Assembly (NCBI GenBank): GCA_028023455.1
Contig: JAQFVV010012509.1
Coordinates: 1 to 64,000 of the forward strand
Direction: 5' to 3'
Source of the DNA: Epiperipatus broadwayi
Lineage: Eukaryota > Onychophora > Udeonychophora > Euonychophora > Peripatidae
Length of the DNA: 64,000 nt
In this document: positions 1 through 15,000 of the stretch, one piece after another
How positions within the stretch are numbered: position 1 is the first letter of the stretch
How the letters are laid out: the number at the start of each line of letters is the position of its first letter
The notes under the pieces: generated by a model
Databases searched by the model: none
The model's input: the letters and a program-made list of their open reading frames with translations, nothing else
What the model was told of the DNA's origin: nothing
Program-made: the position numbers and the translations under genes

Positions 1-3000
1 ATGAAATTTTTGCTGATTTTGTCATATTTAGGTAGAATTAGCTAAATTATACTGAACTGCAATGTTAAAGTATTCAAATTCATCAATTTTTAGAAATTTG
101 TAACCTAGCTGTATTTCCAAGCTTAAAAAGCGCTATGAACATGCTGGTGTACAATACTATATTTTGAATGATTTTTTTCGTTGATTTTGTCATATTTAGG
201 TAGAATTAGCTAAATTATACTGAACTGCAATGTTAAAGTATTCAAATTCATCAATTTTTAGAAATTTGTAACCTAGCTGTATTTTCAAGCTTAAAAAGCG
301 CTATGAACATGCTGGTGTACAATACTATATTTTGAATGAATTTTTTTGCTGATTTTGTCATATTTAGGTAGAATTAGCTAAATTATACTGAACTGCAATG
401 TTAAAGTATTCAAATTCATCAATTTTTAGAAATTTGTAACCTGGCTGTATTTCCAAGCTTAAAACGCGCTATGAACATGCTGGTGTACAATACTATATTT
501 TGAATAAATTTTTTTGCTGATTTTGTCATATTTAAGTAGAATTAGCTAAATTATACTGAACTGCAATGTTAAAGTATTCAAATTCATCAATTTTTAGAAA
601 TTTGTAACCTGGCTGTATTTCCAAGCTTAAAACGCGCTATGAACATGCTGCTGTACAATACTATATTTTGAATGAAATTTTTTGCTGTTTTTGTCATATT
701 TAGGTAGAATTAGCTAAATTATACTGAACTGCAATGTTAAAGTATTCAAATTCATCAATTTTTAGAAATTTGTAACCTAGCTGTATTTCCAAGCTTAAAA
801 AGCGCTATGAACATGCTGGTGTACAATACTATATTTTGAATGAAATTTTTTGCGGTTTTTGTCATATTTAAGTAGAATTAGCTAAATTATACTGAACTGC
901 AATGTTAAAGTATTCAAATTCATCAATTTTTAGAAATTTGTAACCTGGCTGTATTTTCAAGCTTAAAACGCGTTAAGAACATGCTGCTGTACAATACTAT
1001 ATTTTGAATGAAATTTTTTGCTGATTTTGTCATATTTAGGTAGAATTAGCTAAATTATACTGAACTGCAATGTTAAAGTATTCAAATTCATCAATTTTTA
1101 GAAATTTGTAACCTAGCTGTATTTCCAAGCTTAAAAAGCGCTATGAACATGCTGGTGTACAATACTATATTTTGAATGATTTTTTTCGCTGATTTTGTCA
1201 TATTTAGGTAGAATTAGCTAAATTATACTGAACTGCAATGTTAAAGTATTCAAATTCATCAATTTTTAGAAATTTGTAACCTAGCTGTATTTCCAAGCTT
1301 AAAAAGCGCTATGAACATGCTGGTGTACAATACTATATTTTGAATGAAATTTTTTGCGGTTTTTGTCATATTTATGTAGAATTAGCTAAATTATACTGAA
1401 CTGCAATGTTAAAGTATTCAAATTCATCAATTTTTAGAAATTTGTAACCTGGCTGTATTTTCAAGCTTAAAACGCGTTAAGAACATGTTGCTGTACAATA
1501 CTATATTTTGAATGAAATTTTTTGCTGATTTTGTCATATTTGGGTAGAATTAGCTAAATTATACTGAACTGCAATGTTAAAGTATTCAAATTCATCAATT
1601 TTTAGAAATTTGTAACCTAGCTGTATTTCCAAGCTTAAAAAGCGCTATGAACATGCTGGTGTACAATACTATATTTTGAATGAAATTTTTCGCTGATTTT
1701 GTCATATTTAGGTAGAATTAGCTAAATTATACTGAACTGCAATGTTAAAGTATTCAAATTCATCAATTTTTAGAAATTTGTAACCTAGCTGTATTTCCAA
1801 GCTTAAAACGCGCTATGAACATGCTGGTGTACAATACTATATTTTGAATGAATTTTTTTGCTGATTTTGTCATATTTAAGTAGAATTAGCTAAATTATAC
1901 TGAACTGCAATGTTAAAGTATTCAAATTCATCAATTTTTAGAAATTTGTAACCTGGCTGTATTTCCAAGCTTAAAACGCGCTATGAACATGCTGCTGTAC
2001 AATACTATATTTTGAATGAAATTTTTTGCTGATTTTGTCATATTTAAGTAGAATTAGCTAAATTATACTGAACTGCAATGTTAAAGTATTCAAATTCATC
2101 AATTTTGAGAAATTTGTAACCTGGCTGTATTTCCAAGCTTAAAACGCGCTATGAACATGCTGCTGTACAATACTATATTTTGAATGAAATTTTTTGCGGT
2201 TTTTGTCATATTTAAGTAGAATTAGCTAAATTATACTGAACTGCAATGTTAAAGTATTCAAATTCATCAATTTTTAGAAATTTGTAACCTAGCTGTATTT
2301 TCAAGCTTAAAACGCATTAAGAACATGCTGGTGTACAATACTATATTTTGAATGAAATTTTTTGCTGATTTTGTCATATTTAAGTAGAATTAGCTAAATT
2401 ATACTGAACTGCAATGTTAAAGTATTCAAATTCATCAATTTTTAGAAATTTGTAACCTGGCTGTATTTCCAAGCTTAAAACGCGCTATGAACATGCTGCT
2501 GTACAATACTATATTTTGAATGAATTTTTTTGCTGATTTTGTCATATTTAGGTAGAATTAGCTAAATTATACTGAACTGCAATGTTAAAGTATTCAAATT
2601 CATCAATTTTTAGAAATTTGTAACCTGGCTGTATTTCCAAGCTTAAAACGCGCTATGAACATGCTGGTGTACAATACTATATTTTGAATGAAATTTTTTC
2701 GCTGATTTTGTCATATTTAGGTAGAATTAGCTAAATTATACTGAACTGCAATGTTAAAGTATTCAAATTCATCAATTTTTAGAAATTTGTAACCTAGCTG
2801 TATTTCCAAGCTTAAAAAGCGCTATGAACATGCTGGTGTACAATACTATATTTTGAATGAATTTTTTTGCTGATTTTGTCATATTTAGGTAGAATTAGCT
2901 AAATTATACTGAACTGCAATGTTAAAGTATTCAAATTCATCAATTTTTAGAAATTTGTAACCTGGCTGTATTTCCAAGCTTAAAACGCGCTATGAACATG

Positions 3001-6000
3001 CTGCTGTACAATACTATATTTTGAATAAATTTTTTTGCTGATTTTGTCATATTTAAGTAGAATTAGCTAAATTATACTGAACTGCAATGTTAAAGTATTC
3101 AAATTCATCAATTTTTAGAAATTTGTAACCTGGCTGTATTTCCAAGCTTAAAACGCGCTATGAACATGCTGCTGTACAATACTATATTTTGAATGAATTT
3201 TTTTGCTGTTTTTGTCATATTTAGGTAGAATTAGCTAAATTATACTGAACTGCAATGTTAAAGTATTCAAATTCATCAATTTTTAGAAATTTGTAACCTA
3301 GCTGTATTTCCAAGCTTAAAAAGCGCTATGAACATGCTGGTGTACAATACTATATTTTGAATGAAATTTTTTGCGGTTTTTGTCATATTTAAGTAGAATT
3401 AGCTAAATTATACTGAACTGCAATGTTAAAGTATTCAAATTCATCAATTTTTAGAAATTTGTAACCTAGCTGTATTTCCAAGCTTAAAACGCGCTATGAA
3501 CATGCTGCTGTACAATACTATATTTTGAATAAAATTTTTTGCTGATTTTGTCATATTTAAGTAGAATTAGCTAAATTATACTGAACTGCAATGTTAAAGT
3601 ATTCAAATTCATCAATTTTGAGAAATTTGTAACCTGGCTGTATTTCCAAGCTTAAAACGCGCTATGAACATGCTGCTGTACAATACTATATTTTGAATAA
3701 AATTTTTTGCTGATTTTGTCATATTTAAGTAGAATTAGCTAAATTTTACTGAACTGCAATGTTAAAGTATTCAAATTCATCAATTTTGAGAAATTTGTAA
3801 CCTGGCTGTATTTCCAAGCTTAAAACGCATTATGAACATGCTGCTGTACAATACTATATTTTGAATGAAATTTTTTGCTGATTTTGTCATATTTAGGTAG
3901 AATTAGCTAAATTATACTGAACTGCAATGTTAAAGTATTCAAATTCATCAATTTTTAGAAATTTGTAACCTAGCTGTATTTCCAAGCTTAAAACGCGCTA
4001 TGAACATGCTGCTGTACAATACTATATTTTGAATAAAATTTTTTGCTGATTTTGTCATATTTAAGTAGAATTAGCTAAATTATACTGAACTGCAATGTTA
4101 AAGTATTCAAATTCATCAATTTTTAGAAATTTGTAACCTGGCTGTATTTCCAAGCTTAAAACGCGCTATGAACATGCTGGTGTACAATACTATATTTTGA
4201 ATGAATTTTTTTGCTGATTTTGTCATATTTAGGTAGAATTAGCTAAATTATACTGAACTGCAATGTTAAAGTATTCAAATTCATCAATTTTTAGAAATTT
4301 GTAACCTAGCTGTATTTCCAAGCTTAAAAAGCGCTATGAACATGCTGGTGTACAATACTATATTTTGAATGATTTTTTTCGTTGATTTTGTCATATTTAG
4401 GTAGAATTAGCTAAATTATACTGAACTGCAATGTTAAAGTATTCAAATTCATCAATTTTTAGAAATTTGTAACCTAGCTGTATTTCCAAGCTTAAAAAGC
4501 GCTATGAACATGCTGGTGTACAATACTATATTTTGAATAAAATTTTTTGCTGATTTTGTCATATTTAAGTAGAATTAGCTAAATTATACTGAACTGCAAT
4601 GTTAAAGTATTCAAATTCATCAATTTTTAGAAATTTGTAACCTGGCTGTATTTCCAAGCTTAAAACGCGCTATGAACATGCTGGTGTACAATACTATATT
4701 TTGAATAAAATTTTTTGCTGATTTTGTCATATTTAAGTAGAATTAGCTAAATTATACTGAACTGCAATGTTAAAGTATTCAAATTCATCAATTTTTAGAA
4801 ATTTGTAACCTGGCTGTATTTCCAAGCTTAAAACGCGCTATGAACATGCTGCTGTACAATACTATATTTTGAATAAAATTTTTTGCGGTTTTTGTCATAT
4901 TTAAGTAGAATTAGCTAAATTATACTGAACTGCAATGTTAAAGTATTCAAATTCATCAATTTTTAGCAATTTGTAACCTGGCTGTATTTCCAAGCTTAAA
5001 ACGCGCTAAGAACATGCTGCTGTACAATACTATATTTTGAATGAAATTTTTTGCTGATTTTGTCATATTTAAGTAGAATTAGCTAAATTATACTGAACTG
5101 CAATGTTAAAGTATTCAAATTCATCAATTTTTAGAAATTTGTAACCTAGCTGTATTTCCAAGCTTAAAAAGCGCTATGAACATGCTGGTGTACAATACTA
5201 TATTTTGAATGATTTTTTTCGTTGATTTTGTCATATTTAGGTAGAATTAGCTAAATTATACTGAACTGCAATGTTAAAGTATTCAAATTCATCAATTTTT
5301 AGAAATTTGTAACCTGGCTGTATTTCCAAGCTTAAAACGCGCTATGAACATGCTGGTGTACAATACTATATTTTGAATAAATTTTTTTGCTGATTTTGTC
5401 ATATTTAAGTAGAATTAGCTAAATTATACTGAACTGCAATGTTAAAGTATTCAAATTCATCAATTTTTAGAAATTTGTAACCTGGCTGTATTTCCAAGCT
5501 TAAAACGCGCTATGAACATGCTGCTGTACAATACTATATTTTGAATAAATTTTTTTGCTGATTTTGTCATATTTAAGTAGAATTAGCTAAATTATACTGA
5601 ACTGCAATGTTAAAGTATTCAAATTCATCAATTTTTAGAAATTTGTAACCTGGCTGTATTTCCAAGCTTAAAACGCGCTATGAACATGCTGCTGTACAAT
5701 ACTATATTTTGAATGAATTTTTTTGCTGATTTTGTCATATTTAGGTAGAATTAGCTAAATTATACTGAACTGCAATGTTAAAGTATTCAAATTCATCAAT
5801 TTTTAGAAATTTGTAACCTAGCTGTATTTCCAAGCTTAAAAAGCGCTATGAACATGCTGGTGTACAATACTATATTTTGAATGAAATTTTTTGCGGTTTT
5901 TGTCATATTTAAGTAGAATTAGCTAAATTATACTGAACTGCAATGTTAAAGTATTCAAATTCATCAATTTTTAGAAATTTGTAACCTAGCTGTATTTCCA

Positions 6001-9000
6001 AGCTTAAAAAGCGCTATGAACATGCTGGTGTACAATACTATATTTTGAATGAAATTTTTTGCGGTTTTTGTCATATTTAAGTAGAATTAGCTAAATTATA
6101 CTGAACTGCAATGTTAAAGTATTCAAATTCATCAATTTTTAGAAATTTGTAACCTGGCTGTATTTCCAAGCTTAAAACGCGCTATGAACATGCTGCTGTA
6201 CAATACTATATTTTGAATGAAATTTTTTGCTGATTTTGTCATATTTAGGTAGAATTAGCTAAATTATACTGAACTGCAATGTTAAAGTATTCAAATTCAT
6301 CAATTTTTAGAAATTTGTAACCTAGCTGTATTTCCAAGCTTAAAAAGCGCTATGAACATGCTGGTGTACAATACTATATTTTGAATGATTTTTTTCGTTG
6401 ATTTTGTCATATTTAGGTAGAATTAGCTAAATTATACTGAACTGCAATGTTAAAGTATTCAAATTCATCAATTTTTAGAAATTTGTAACCTAGCTGTATT
6501 TCCAAGCTTAAAAAGCGCTATGAACATGCTGGTGTACAATACTATATTTTGAATGAAATTTTTTGCTGGTTTTGTCATATTTATGTAGAATTAGCTAAAT
6601 TATACTGAACTGCAATGTTAAAGTATTCAAATTCATCAATTTTTAGAAATTTGTAACCTGGCTGTATTTTCAAGCTTAAAACGCGCTAAGAACATGCTGC
6701 TGTACAATACTATATTTTGAATGAAATTTTTTGCTGATTTTGTCATATTTAGGTAGAATTAGCTAAATTATACTGAACTGCAATGTTAAAGTATTCAAAT
6801 TCATCAATTTTTAGAAATTTGTAACCTAGCTGTATTTCCAAGCTTAAAAAGCGCTATGAACATGCTGGTGTACAATACTATATTTTGAATGATTTTTTTC
6901 GCTGATTTTGTCATATTTAGGTAGAATTAGCTAAATTATACTGAACTGCAATGTTAAAGTATTCAAATTCATCAATTTTTAGAAATTTGTAACCTGGCTG
7001 TATTTCCAAGCTTAAAAAGCGCTATGAACATGCTGGTGTACAATACTATATTTTGAATGAATTTTTTTGTTGATTTTGTCATATTTAAGTAGAATTAGCT
7101 AAATTATACTGAACTGCAATGTTAAAGTATTCAAATTCATCAATTTTTAGAAATTTGTAACCTGGCTGTATTTCCAAGCTTAAAACGCGCTATGAACATG
7201 CTGCTGTACAATACTATATTTTGAATAAAATTTTTTGCTGATTTTGTCATATTTAAGTAGAATTAGCTAAATTATACTGAACTGCAATGTTAAAGTATTC
7301 AAATTCATCAATTTTGAGAAATTTGTAACCTGGCTGTATTTCCAAGCTTAAAACGCGCTATGAACATGCTGCTGTACAATACTATATTTTGAATAAAATT
7401 TTTTGCGGTTTTTGTCATATTTAAGTAGAATTAGCTAAATTATACTGAACTGCAATGTTAAAGTATTCAAATTCATCAATTTTTAGCAATTTGTAACCTG
7501 GCTGTATTTTCAAGCTTAAAACGCATTAAGAACATGTTGCTGTACAATACTATATTTTGAATGAAATTTTTTGCTGATTTTGTCATATTTAAGTAGAATT
7601 AGCTAAATTATACTGAACTGCAATGTTAAAGTATTCAAATTCATCAATTTTTAGAAATTTGTAACCTGGCTGTATTTCCAAGCTTAAAAAGCGCTATGAA
7701 CATGCTGGTGTACAATACTATATTTTGAATGAATTTTTTCGTTGATTTTGTCATATTTAGGTAGAATTAGCTAAATTATACTGAACTGCAATGTTAAAGT
7801 ATTCAAATTCATGAATTTTGAGAAATTTGTAACCTGGCTCTAATTTCAAGCTTAAAACGCGCTATGAGCATGCTGGTGTACAATACTATATTTTGAATAA
7901 ATTTTTTTGCTGATTTTGTCATATTTAGGTAGAATTAGCTAAATTATACTGAACTGCAATGTTAAAGTATTCAAATTCATCAATTTTTAGAAATTTGTAA
8001 CCTGGCTGTATTTCCAAGCTTAAAACGCGCTATGAACATGCTGCTGTACAATACTATATTTTGAATAAATTTTTTCGCTGATTTTGTCATATTTAGGTAG
8101 AATTAGCTAAATTATACTGAACTGCAATGTTAAAGTATTCAAATTCATCAATTTTTAGAAATTTGTAACCTGGCTGTATTTCCAAGCTTAAAACGCGCTA
8201 TGAACATGCTGCTGTACAATACTATATTTTGAATGAAATTTTTTGCTGTTTTTGTCATATTTGGGTAGAATTAGCTAAATTATACTGAACTGCAATGTTA
8301 AAGTATTCAAATTCATCAATTTTTAGAAATTTGTAACCTAGCTGTATTTCCAAGCTTAAAAAGCGCTATGAACATGCTGGTGTACAATACTATATTTTGA
8401 ATGAAATTTTTTGCTGATTTTGTCATATTTAAGTAGAATTAGCTAAATTATACTGAACTGCAATGTTAAAGTATTCAAATTCATCAATTTTTAGAAATTT
8501 GTAACCTGGCTGTATTTCCAAGCTTAAAACGCGTTAAGAACATGTTGCTGTACAATACTATATTTTGAATGAAATTTTTTGCTGATTTTGTCATATTTGG
8601 GTAGAATTAGCTAAATTATACTGAACTGCAATGTTAAAGTATTCAAATTCATCAATTTTTAGAAATTTGTAACCTAGCTGTATTTCCAAGCTTAAAAAGC
8701 GCTATGAACATGCTGGTGTACAATACTATATTTTGAATGATTTTTTTCGCTGATTTTGTCATATTTAGGTAGAATTAGCTAAATTATACTGAACTGCAAT
8801 GTTAAAGTATTCAAATTCATCAATTTTTAGAAATTTGTAACCTAGCTGTATTTCCAAGCTTAAAAAGCGCTATGAACATGCTGGTGTACAATACTATATT
8901 TTGAATGAAATTTTTTGCTGTTTTTGTCATATTTATGTAGAATTAGCTAAATTATACTGAACTGCAATGTTAAAGTATTCAAATTCATCAATTTTTAGAA

Positions 9001-12000
9001 ATTTGTAACCTGGCTGTATTTTCAAGCTTAAAACGCGTTAAGAACATGTTGCTGTACAATACTATATTTTGAATGAAATTTTTTGCTGATTTTGTCATAT
9101 TTAGGTAGAATTAGCTAAATTATACTGAACTGCAATGTTAAAGTATTCAAATTCATCAATTTTTAGAAATTTGTAACCTAGCTGTATTTCCAAGCTTAAA
9201 AAGCGCTATGAACATGCTGGTGTACAATACTATATTTTGAATGATTTTTTTCGTTGATTTTGTCATATTTAGGTAGAATTAGCTAAATTATACTGAACTG
9301 CAATGTTAAAGTATTCAAATTCATCAATTTTTAGAAATTTGTAACCTAGCTGTATTTCCAAGCTTAAAAAGCGCTATGAACATGCTGGTGTACAATACTA
9401 TATTTTGAATGAATTTTTTCGCTGATTTTGTCATATTTAGGTAGAATTAGCTAAATTATACTGAACTGCAATGTTAAAGTATTCAAATTCATCAATTTTT
9501 AGAAATTTGTAACCTGGCTGTATTTCCAAGCTTAAAACGCGCTATGAACATGCTGCTGTACAATACTATATTTTGAATAAAATTTTTTGCTGATTTTGTC
9601 ATATTTAAGTAGAATTAGCTAAATTATACTGAACTGCAATGTTAAAGTATTCAAATTCATCAATTTTTAGAAATTTGTAACCTAGCTGTATTTCCAAGCT
9701 TAAAACGCGATATGAACATGCTGGTGTACAATACTATATTTTGAATGAATTTTTTCGCTGATTTTGTCATATTTAAGTAGAATTAGCTAAATTATACTGA
9801 ACTGCAATGTTAAAGTATTCAAATTCATCAATTTTTAGAAATTTGTAACCTAGCTGTATTTCCAAGCTTAAAACGCGCTATGAACATGCTGGTGTACAAT
9901 ACTATATTTTGAATGAAATTTTTTGCTGATTTTGTCATATTTAAGTAGAATTAGCTAAATTATACTGAACTGCAATGTTAAAGTATTCAAATTCATCAAT
10001 TTTGAGAAATTTGTAACCTGGCTGTATTTCCAAGCTTAAAACGCGCTATGAACATGCTGCTGTACAATACTATATTTTGAATGAAATTTTTTGCTGATTT
10101 TGTCATATTTAAGTAGAATTAGCTAAATTATACTGAACTGCAATGTTAAAGTATTCAAATTCATCAATTTTTAGAAATTTGTAACCTAGCTGTATTTCCA
10201 AGCTTAAAAAGCGCTATGAACATGCTGGTGTACAATACTATATTTTGAATGATTTTTTTCGTTGATTTTGTCATATTTAGGTAGAATTAGCTAAATTATA
10301 CTGAACTGCAATGTTAAAGTATTCAAATTCATCAATTTTTAGAAATTTGTAACCTAGCTGTATTTCCAAGCTTAAAAAGCGCTATGAACATGCTGCTGTA
10401 CAATACTATATTTTGAATGAAATTTTTTGCTGATTTTGTCATATTTAGGTAGAATTAGCTAAATTATACTGAACTGCAATGTTAAAGTATTCAAATTCAT
10501 CAATTTTTAGAAATTTGTAACCTGGCTGTATTTCCAAGCTTAAAACGCGCTATGAACATGCTGGTGTACAATACTATATTTTGAATGAATTTTTTCGCTG
10601 ATTTTGTCATATTTAAGTAGAATTAGCTAAATTATACTGAACTGCAATGTTAAAGTATTCAAATTCATCAATTTTTAGAAATTTGTAACCTGGCTGTATT
10701 TCCAAGCTTAAAACGCGCTATGAACATGCTGCTGTACAATACTATATTTTGAATAAAATTTTTTGCGGTTTTTGTCATATTTAAGTAGAATTAGCTAAAT
10801 TATACTGAACTGCAATGTTAAAGTATTCAAATTCATCAATTTTTAGCAATTTGTAACCTGGCTGTATTTTCAAGCTTAAAACGCATTAAGAACATGTTGC
10901 TGTACAATACTATATTTTGAATGAAATTTTTTGCTGATTTTGTCATATTTAAGTAGAATTAGCTAAATTATGCTGAACTGCAATGTTAAAGTATTCAAAT
11001 TCATCAATTTTTAGAAATTTGTAACCTAGCTGTATTTCCAAGCTTAAAAAGCGCTATGAACATGCTGGTGTACAATACTATATTTTGAATGAATTTTTTC
11101 GCTGATTTTGTCATATTTAGGTAGAATTAGCTAAATTATACTGAACTGCAATGTTAAAGTATTCAAATTCATCAATTTTTAGAAATTTGTAACCTAGCTG
11201 TATTTCCAAGCTTAAAACGCGCTATGAACATGCTGGTGTACAATACTATATTTTGAATAAATTTTTTTGCTGATTTTGTCATATTTAGGTAGAATTAGCT
11301 AAATTATACTGAACTGCAATGTTAAAGTATTCAAATTCATCAATTTTTAGAAATTTGTAACCTGGCTGTATTTCCAAGCTTAAAACGCGCTATGAACATG
11401 CTGGTGTACAATACTATATTTTGAATGAATTTTTTTGCTGATTTTGTCATATTTAAGTAGAATTAGCTAAATTATACTGAACTGCAATGTTAAAGTATTC
11501 AAATTCATCAATTTTTAGAAATTTGTAACCTAGCTGTATTTCCAAGCTTAAAACGCGCTATGAACATGCTGCTGTACAATACTATATTTTGAATGAAATT
11601 TTTTGCTGATTTTGTCATATTTAAGTAGAATTAGCTAAATTATACTGAACTGCAATGTTAAAGTATTCAAATTCATCAATTTTTAGAAATTTGTAACCTG
11701 GCTGTATTTCCAAGCTTAAAACGCGCTATGAACATGCTGCTGTACAATACTATATTTTGAATGAAATTTTTTGCTGATTTTGTCATATTTAAGTAGAATT
11801 AGCTAAATTATACTGAACTGCAATGTTAAAGTATTCAAATTCATCAATTTTTAGAAATTTGTAACCTGGCTGTATTTCCAAGCTTAAAACGCGCTATGAA
11901 CATGCTGGTGTACAATACTATATTTTGAATGAATTTTTTCGCTGATTTTGTCATATTTAGGTAGAATTAGCTAAATTATACTGAACTGCAATGTTAAAGT

Positions 12001-15000
12001 ATTCAAATTCATCAATTTTTAGAAATTTGTAACCTAGCTGTATTTCCAAGCTTAAAAAGCGCTATGAACATGCTGGTGTACAATACTATATTTTGAATGA
12101 AATTTTTTGCTGATTTTGTCATATTTATGTAGAATTAGCTAAATTATACTGAACTGCAATGTTAAAGTATTCAAATTCATCATTTTTGAGAAATTTGTAA
12201 CCTGGCTGTATTTCCAAGCTTAAAACGCGTTAAGAACATGCTGCTGTACAATACTATATTTTGAATGAAATTTTTTGCTGATTTTGTCATATTTGGGTAG
12301 AATTAGCTAAATTATGCTGAACTGCAATGTTAAAGTATTCAAATTCATCAATTTTTAGAAATTTGTAACCTAGCTGTATTTCCAAGCTTAAAAAGCGCTA
12401 TGAACATGCTGGTGTACAATACTATATTTTGAATGATTTTTTTCGTTGATTTTGTCATATTTAGGTAGAATTAGCTAAATTATACTGAACTGCAATGTTA
12501 AAGTATTCAAATTCATCAATTTTGAGAAATTTGTAACCTGGCTCTAATTTCAAGCTTAAAACGCGCTATGAGCATGCTGGTGTACAATACTATATTTTGA
12601 ATAAATTTTTTTGCTGATTTTGTCATATTTAAGTAGAATTAGCTAAATTATACTGAACTGCAATGTTAAAGTATTCAAATTCATCAATTTTTAGAAATTT
12701 GTAACCTGGCTGTATTTCCAAGCTTAAAACGCGCTATGAACATGCTGCTGTACAATACTATATTTTGAATGAATTTTTTTGCTGATTTTGTCATATTTAA
12801 GTAGAATTAGCTAAATTATACTGAACTGCAATGTTAAAGTATTCAAATTCATCAATTTTGAGAAATTTGTAACCTGGCTGTATTTCCAAGCTTAAAACGC
12901 GCTATGAACATGCTGCTGTACAATACTATATTTTGAATAAAATTTTTTGCTGATTTTGTCATATTTAAGTAGAATTAGCTAAATTATACTGAACTGCAAT
13001 GTTAAAGTATTCAAATTCATCAATTTTTAGAAATTTGTAACCTAGCTGTATTTCCAAGCTTAAAACGCGCTATGAACATGCTGCTGTACAATACTATATT
13101 TTGAATAAAATTTTTTGCTGATTTTGTCATATTTAAGTAGAATTAGCTAAATTATACTGAACTGCAATGTTAAAGTATTCAAATTCATCAATTTTTAGCA
13201 ATTTGTAACCTGGCTGTATTTTCAAGCTTAAAACGCATTAAGAACATGTTGCTGTACAATACTATATTTTGAATGAAATTTTTTGCTGATTTTGTCATAT
13301 TTAGGTAGAATTAGCTAAATTATACTGAACTGCAATGTTAAAGTATTCAAATTCATCAATTTTTAGAAATTTGTAACCTGGCTGTATTTCCAAGCTTAAA
13401 ACGCGCTATGAACATGCTGCTGTACAATACTATATTTTGAATGAAATTTTTTGCTGATTTTGTCATATTTAAGTAGAATTAGCTAAATTATACTGAACTG
13501 CAATGTTAAAGTATTCAAATTCATCAATTTTTAGAAATTTGTAACCTGGCTGTATTTCCAAGCTTAAAACGCGCTATGAACATGCTGCTGTACAATACTA
13601 TATTTTGAATGAAATTTTTTGCTGATTTTGTCATATTTAGGTAGAATTAGCTAAATTATACTGAACTGCAATGTTAAAGTATTCAAATTCATCAATTTTT
13701 AGAAATTTGTAACCTAGCTGTATTTCCAAGCTTAAAACGCGCTATGAACATGCTGGTGTACAATACTATATTTTGAATGAATTTTTTCGCTGATTTTGTC
13801 ATATTTAGGTAGAATTAGCTAAATTATACTGAACTGCAATGTTAAAGTATTCAAATTCATCAATTTTTAGAAATTTGTAACCTGGCTGTATTTCCAAGCT
13901 TAAAAAGCGCTATGAACATGCTGGTGTACAATACTATATTTTGAATGAAATTTTTTGCGGTTTTTGTCATATTTAGGTAGAATTAGCTAAATTATACTGA
14001 ACTGCAATGTTAAAGTATTCAAATTCATCAATTTTTAGAAATTTGTAACCTGGCTGTATTTCCAAGCTTAAAACGCGCTAAGAACATGCTGCTGTACAAT
14101 ACTATATTTTGTATGGTTTTTTCGCTGATTTTGTCATATTTAGGTAGAATTAGCTAAATTATACTGAACTGCAATGTTAAAGTATTCAAATTCATCAATT
14201 TTTAGAAATTTGTAACCTAGCTGTATTTCCAAGCTTAAAACGCGCTATGAACATGCTGGTGTACAATACTATATTTTGAATGATTTTTTTCGCTGATTTT
14301 GTCATATTTAGGTAGAATTAGCTAAATTATACTGAACTGCAATGTTAAAGTATTCAAATTCATCAATTTTTAGAAATTTGTAACCTGGCTGTAATTTCAA
14401 GCTTAAAACGCGCTATGAGCAGGCTGGTGTACAATACCAGATTTTGAATAAATTTTTTTGCTGATTTTGTCATATTTAGGTAGAATTAGCTAAATTATAC
14501 TGAACTGCAATGTTAAAGTATTCAAATTCATCAATTTTTAGAAATTTGTAACCTGGCTGTATTTCCAAGCTTAAAACGCGCTATGAACATGCTGCTGTAC
14601 AATACTATATTTTGAATAAATTTTTTTGCTGATTTTGTCATATTTAAGTAGAATTAGCTAAATTATACTGAACTGCAATGTTAAAGTATTCAAATTCATC
14701 AATTTTTAGAAATTTGTAACCTGGCTGTATTTCCAAGCTTAAAACGCGCTATGAACATGCTGCTGTACAATACTATATTTTGAATGAATTTTTTTGCTGT
14801 TTTTGTCATATTTAGGTAGAATTAGCTAAATTATACTGAACTGCAATGTTAAAGTATTCAAATTCATCAATTTTTAGAAATTTGTAACCTAGCTGTATTT
14901 CCAAGCTTAAAAAGCGCTATGAACATGCTGGTGTACAATACTATATTTTGAATGAAATTTTTTGCTGTTTTTGTCATATTTATGTAGAATTAGCTAAATT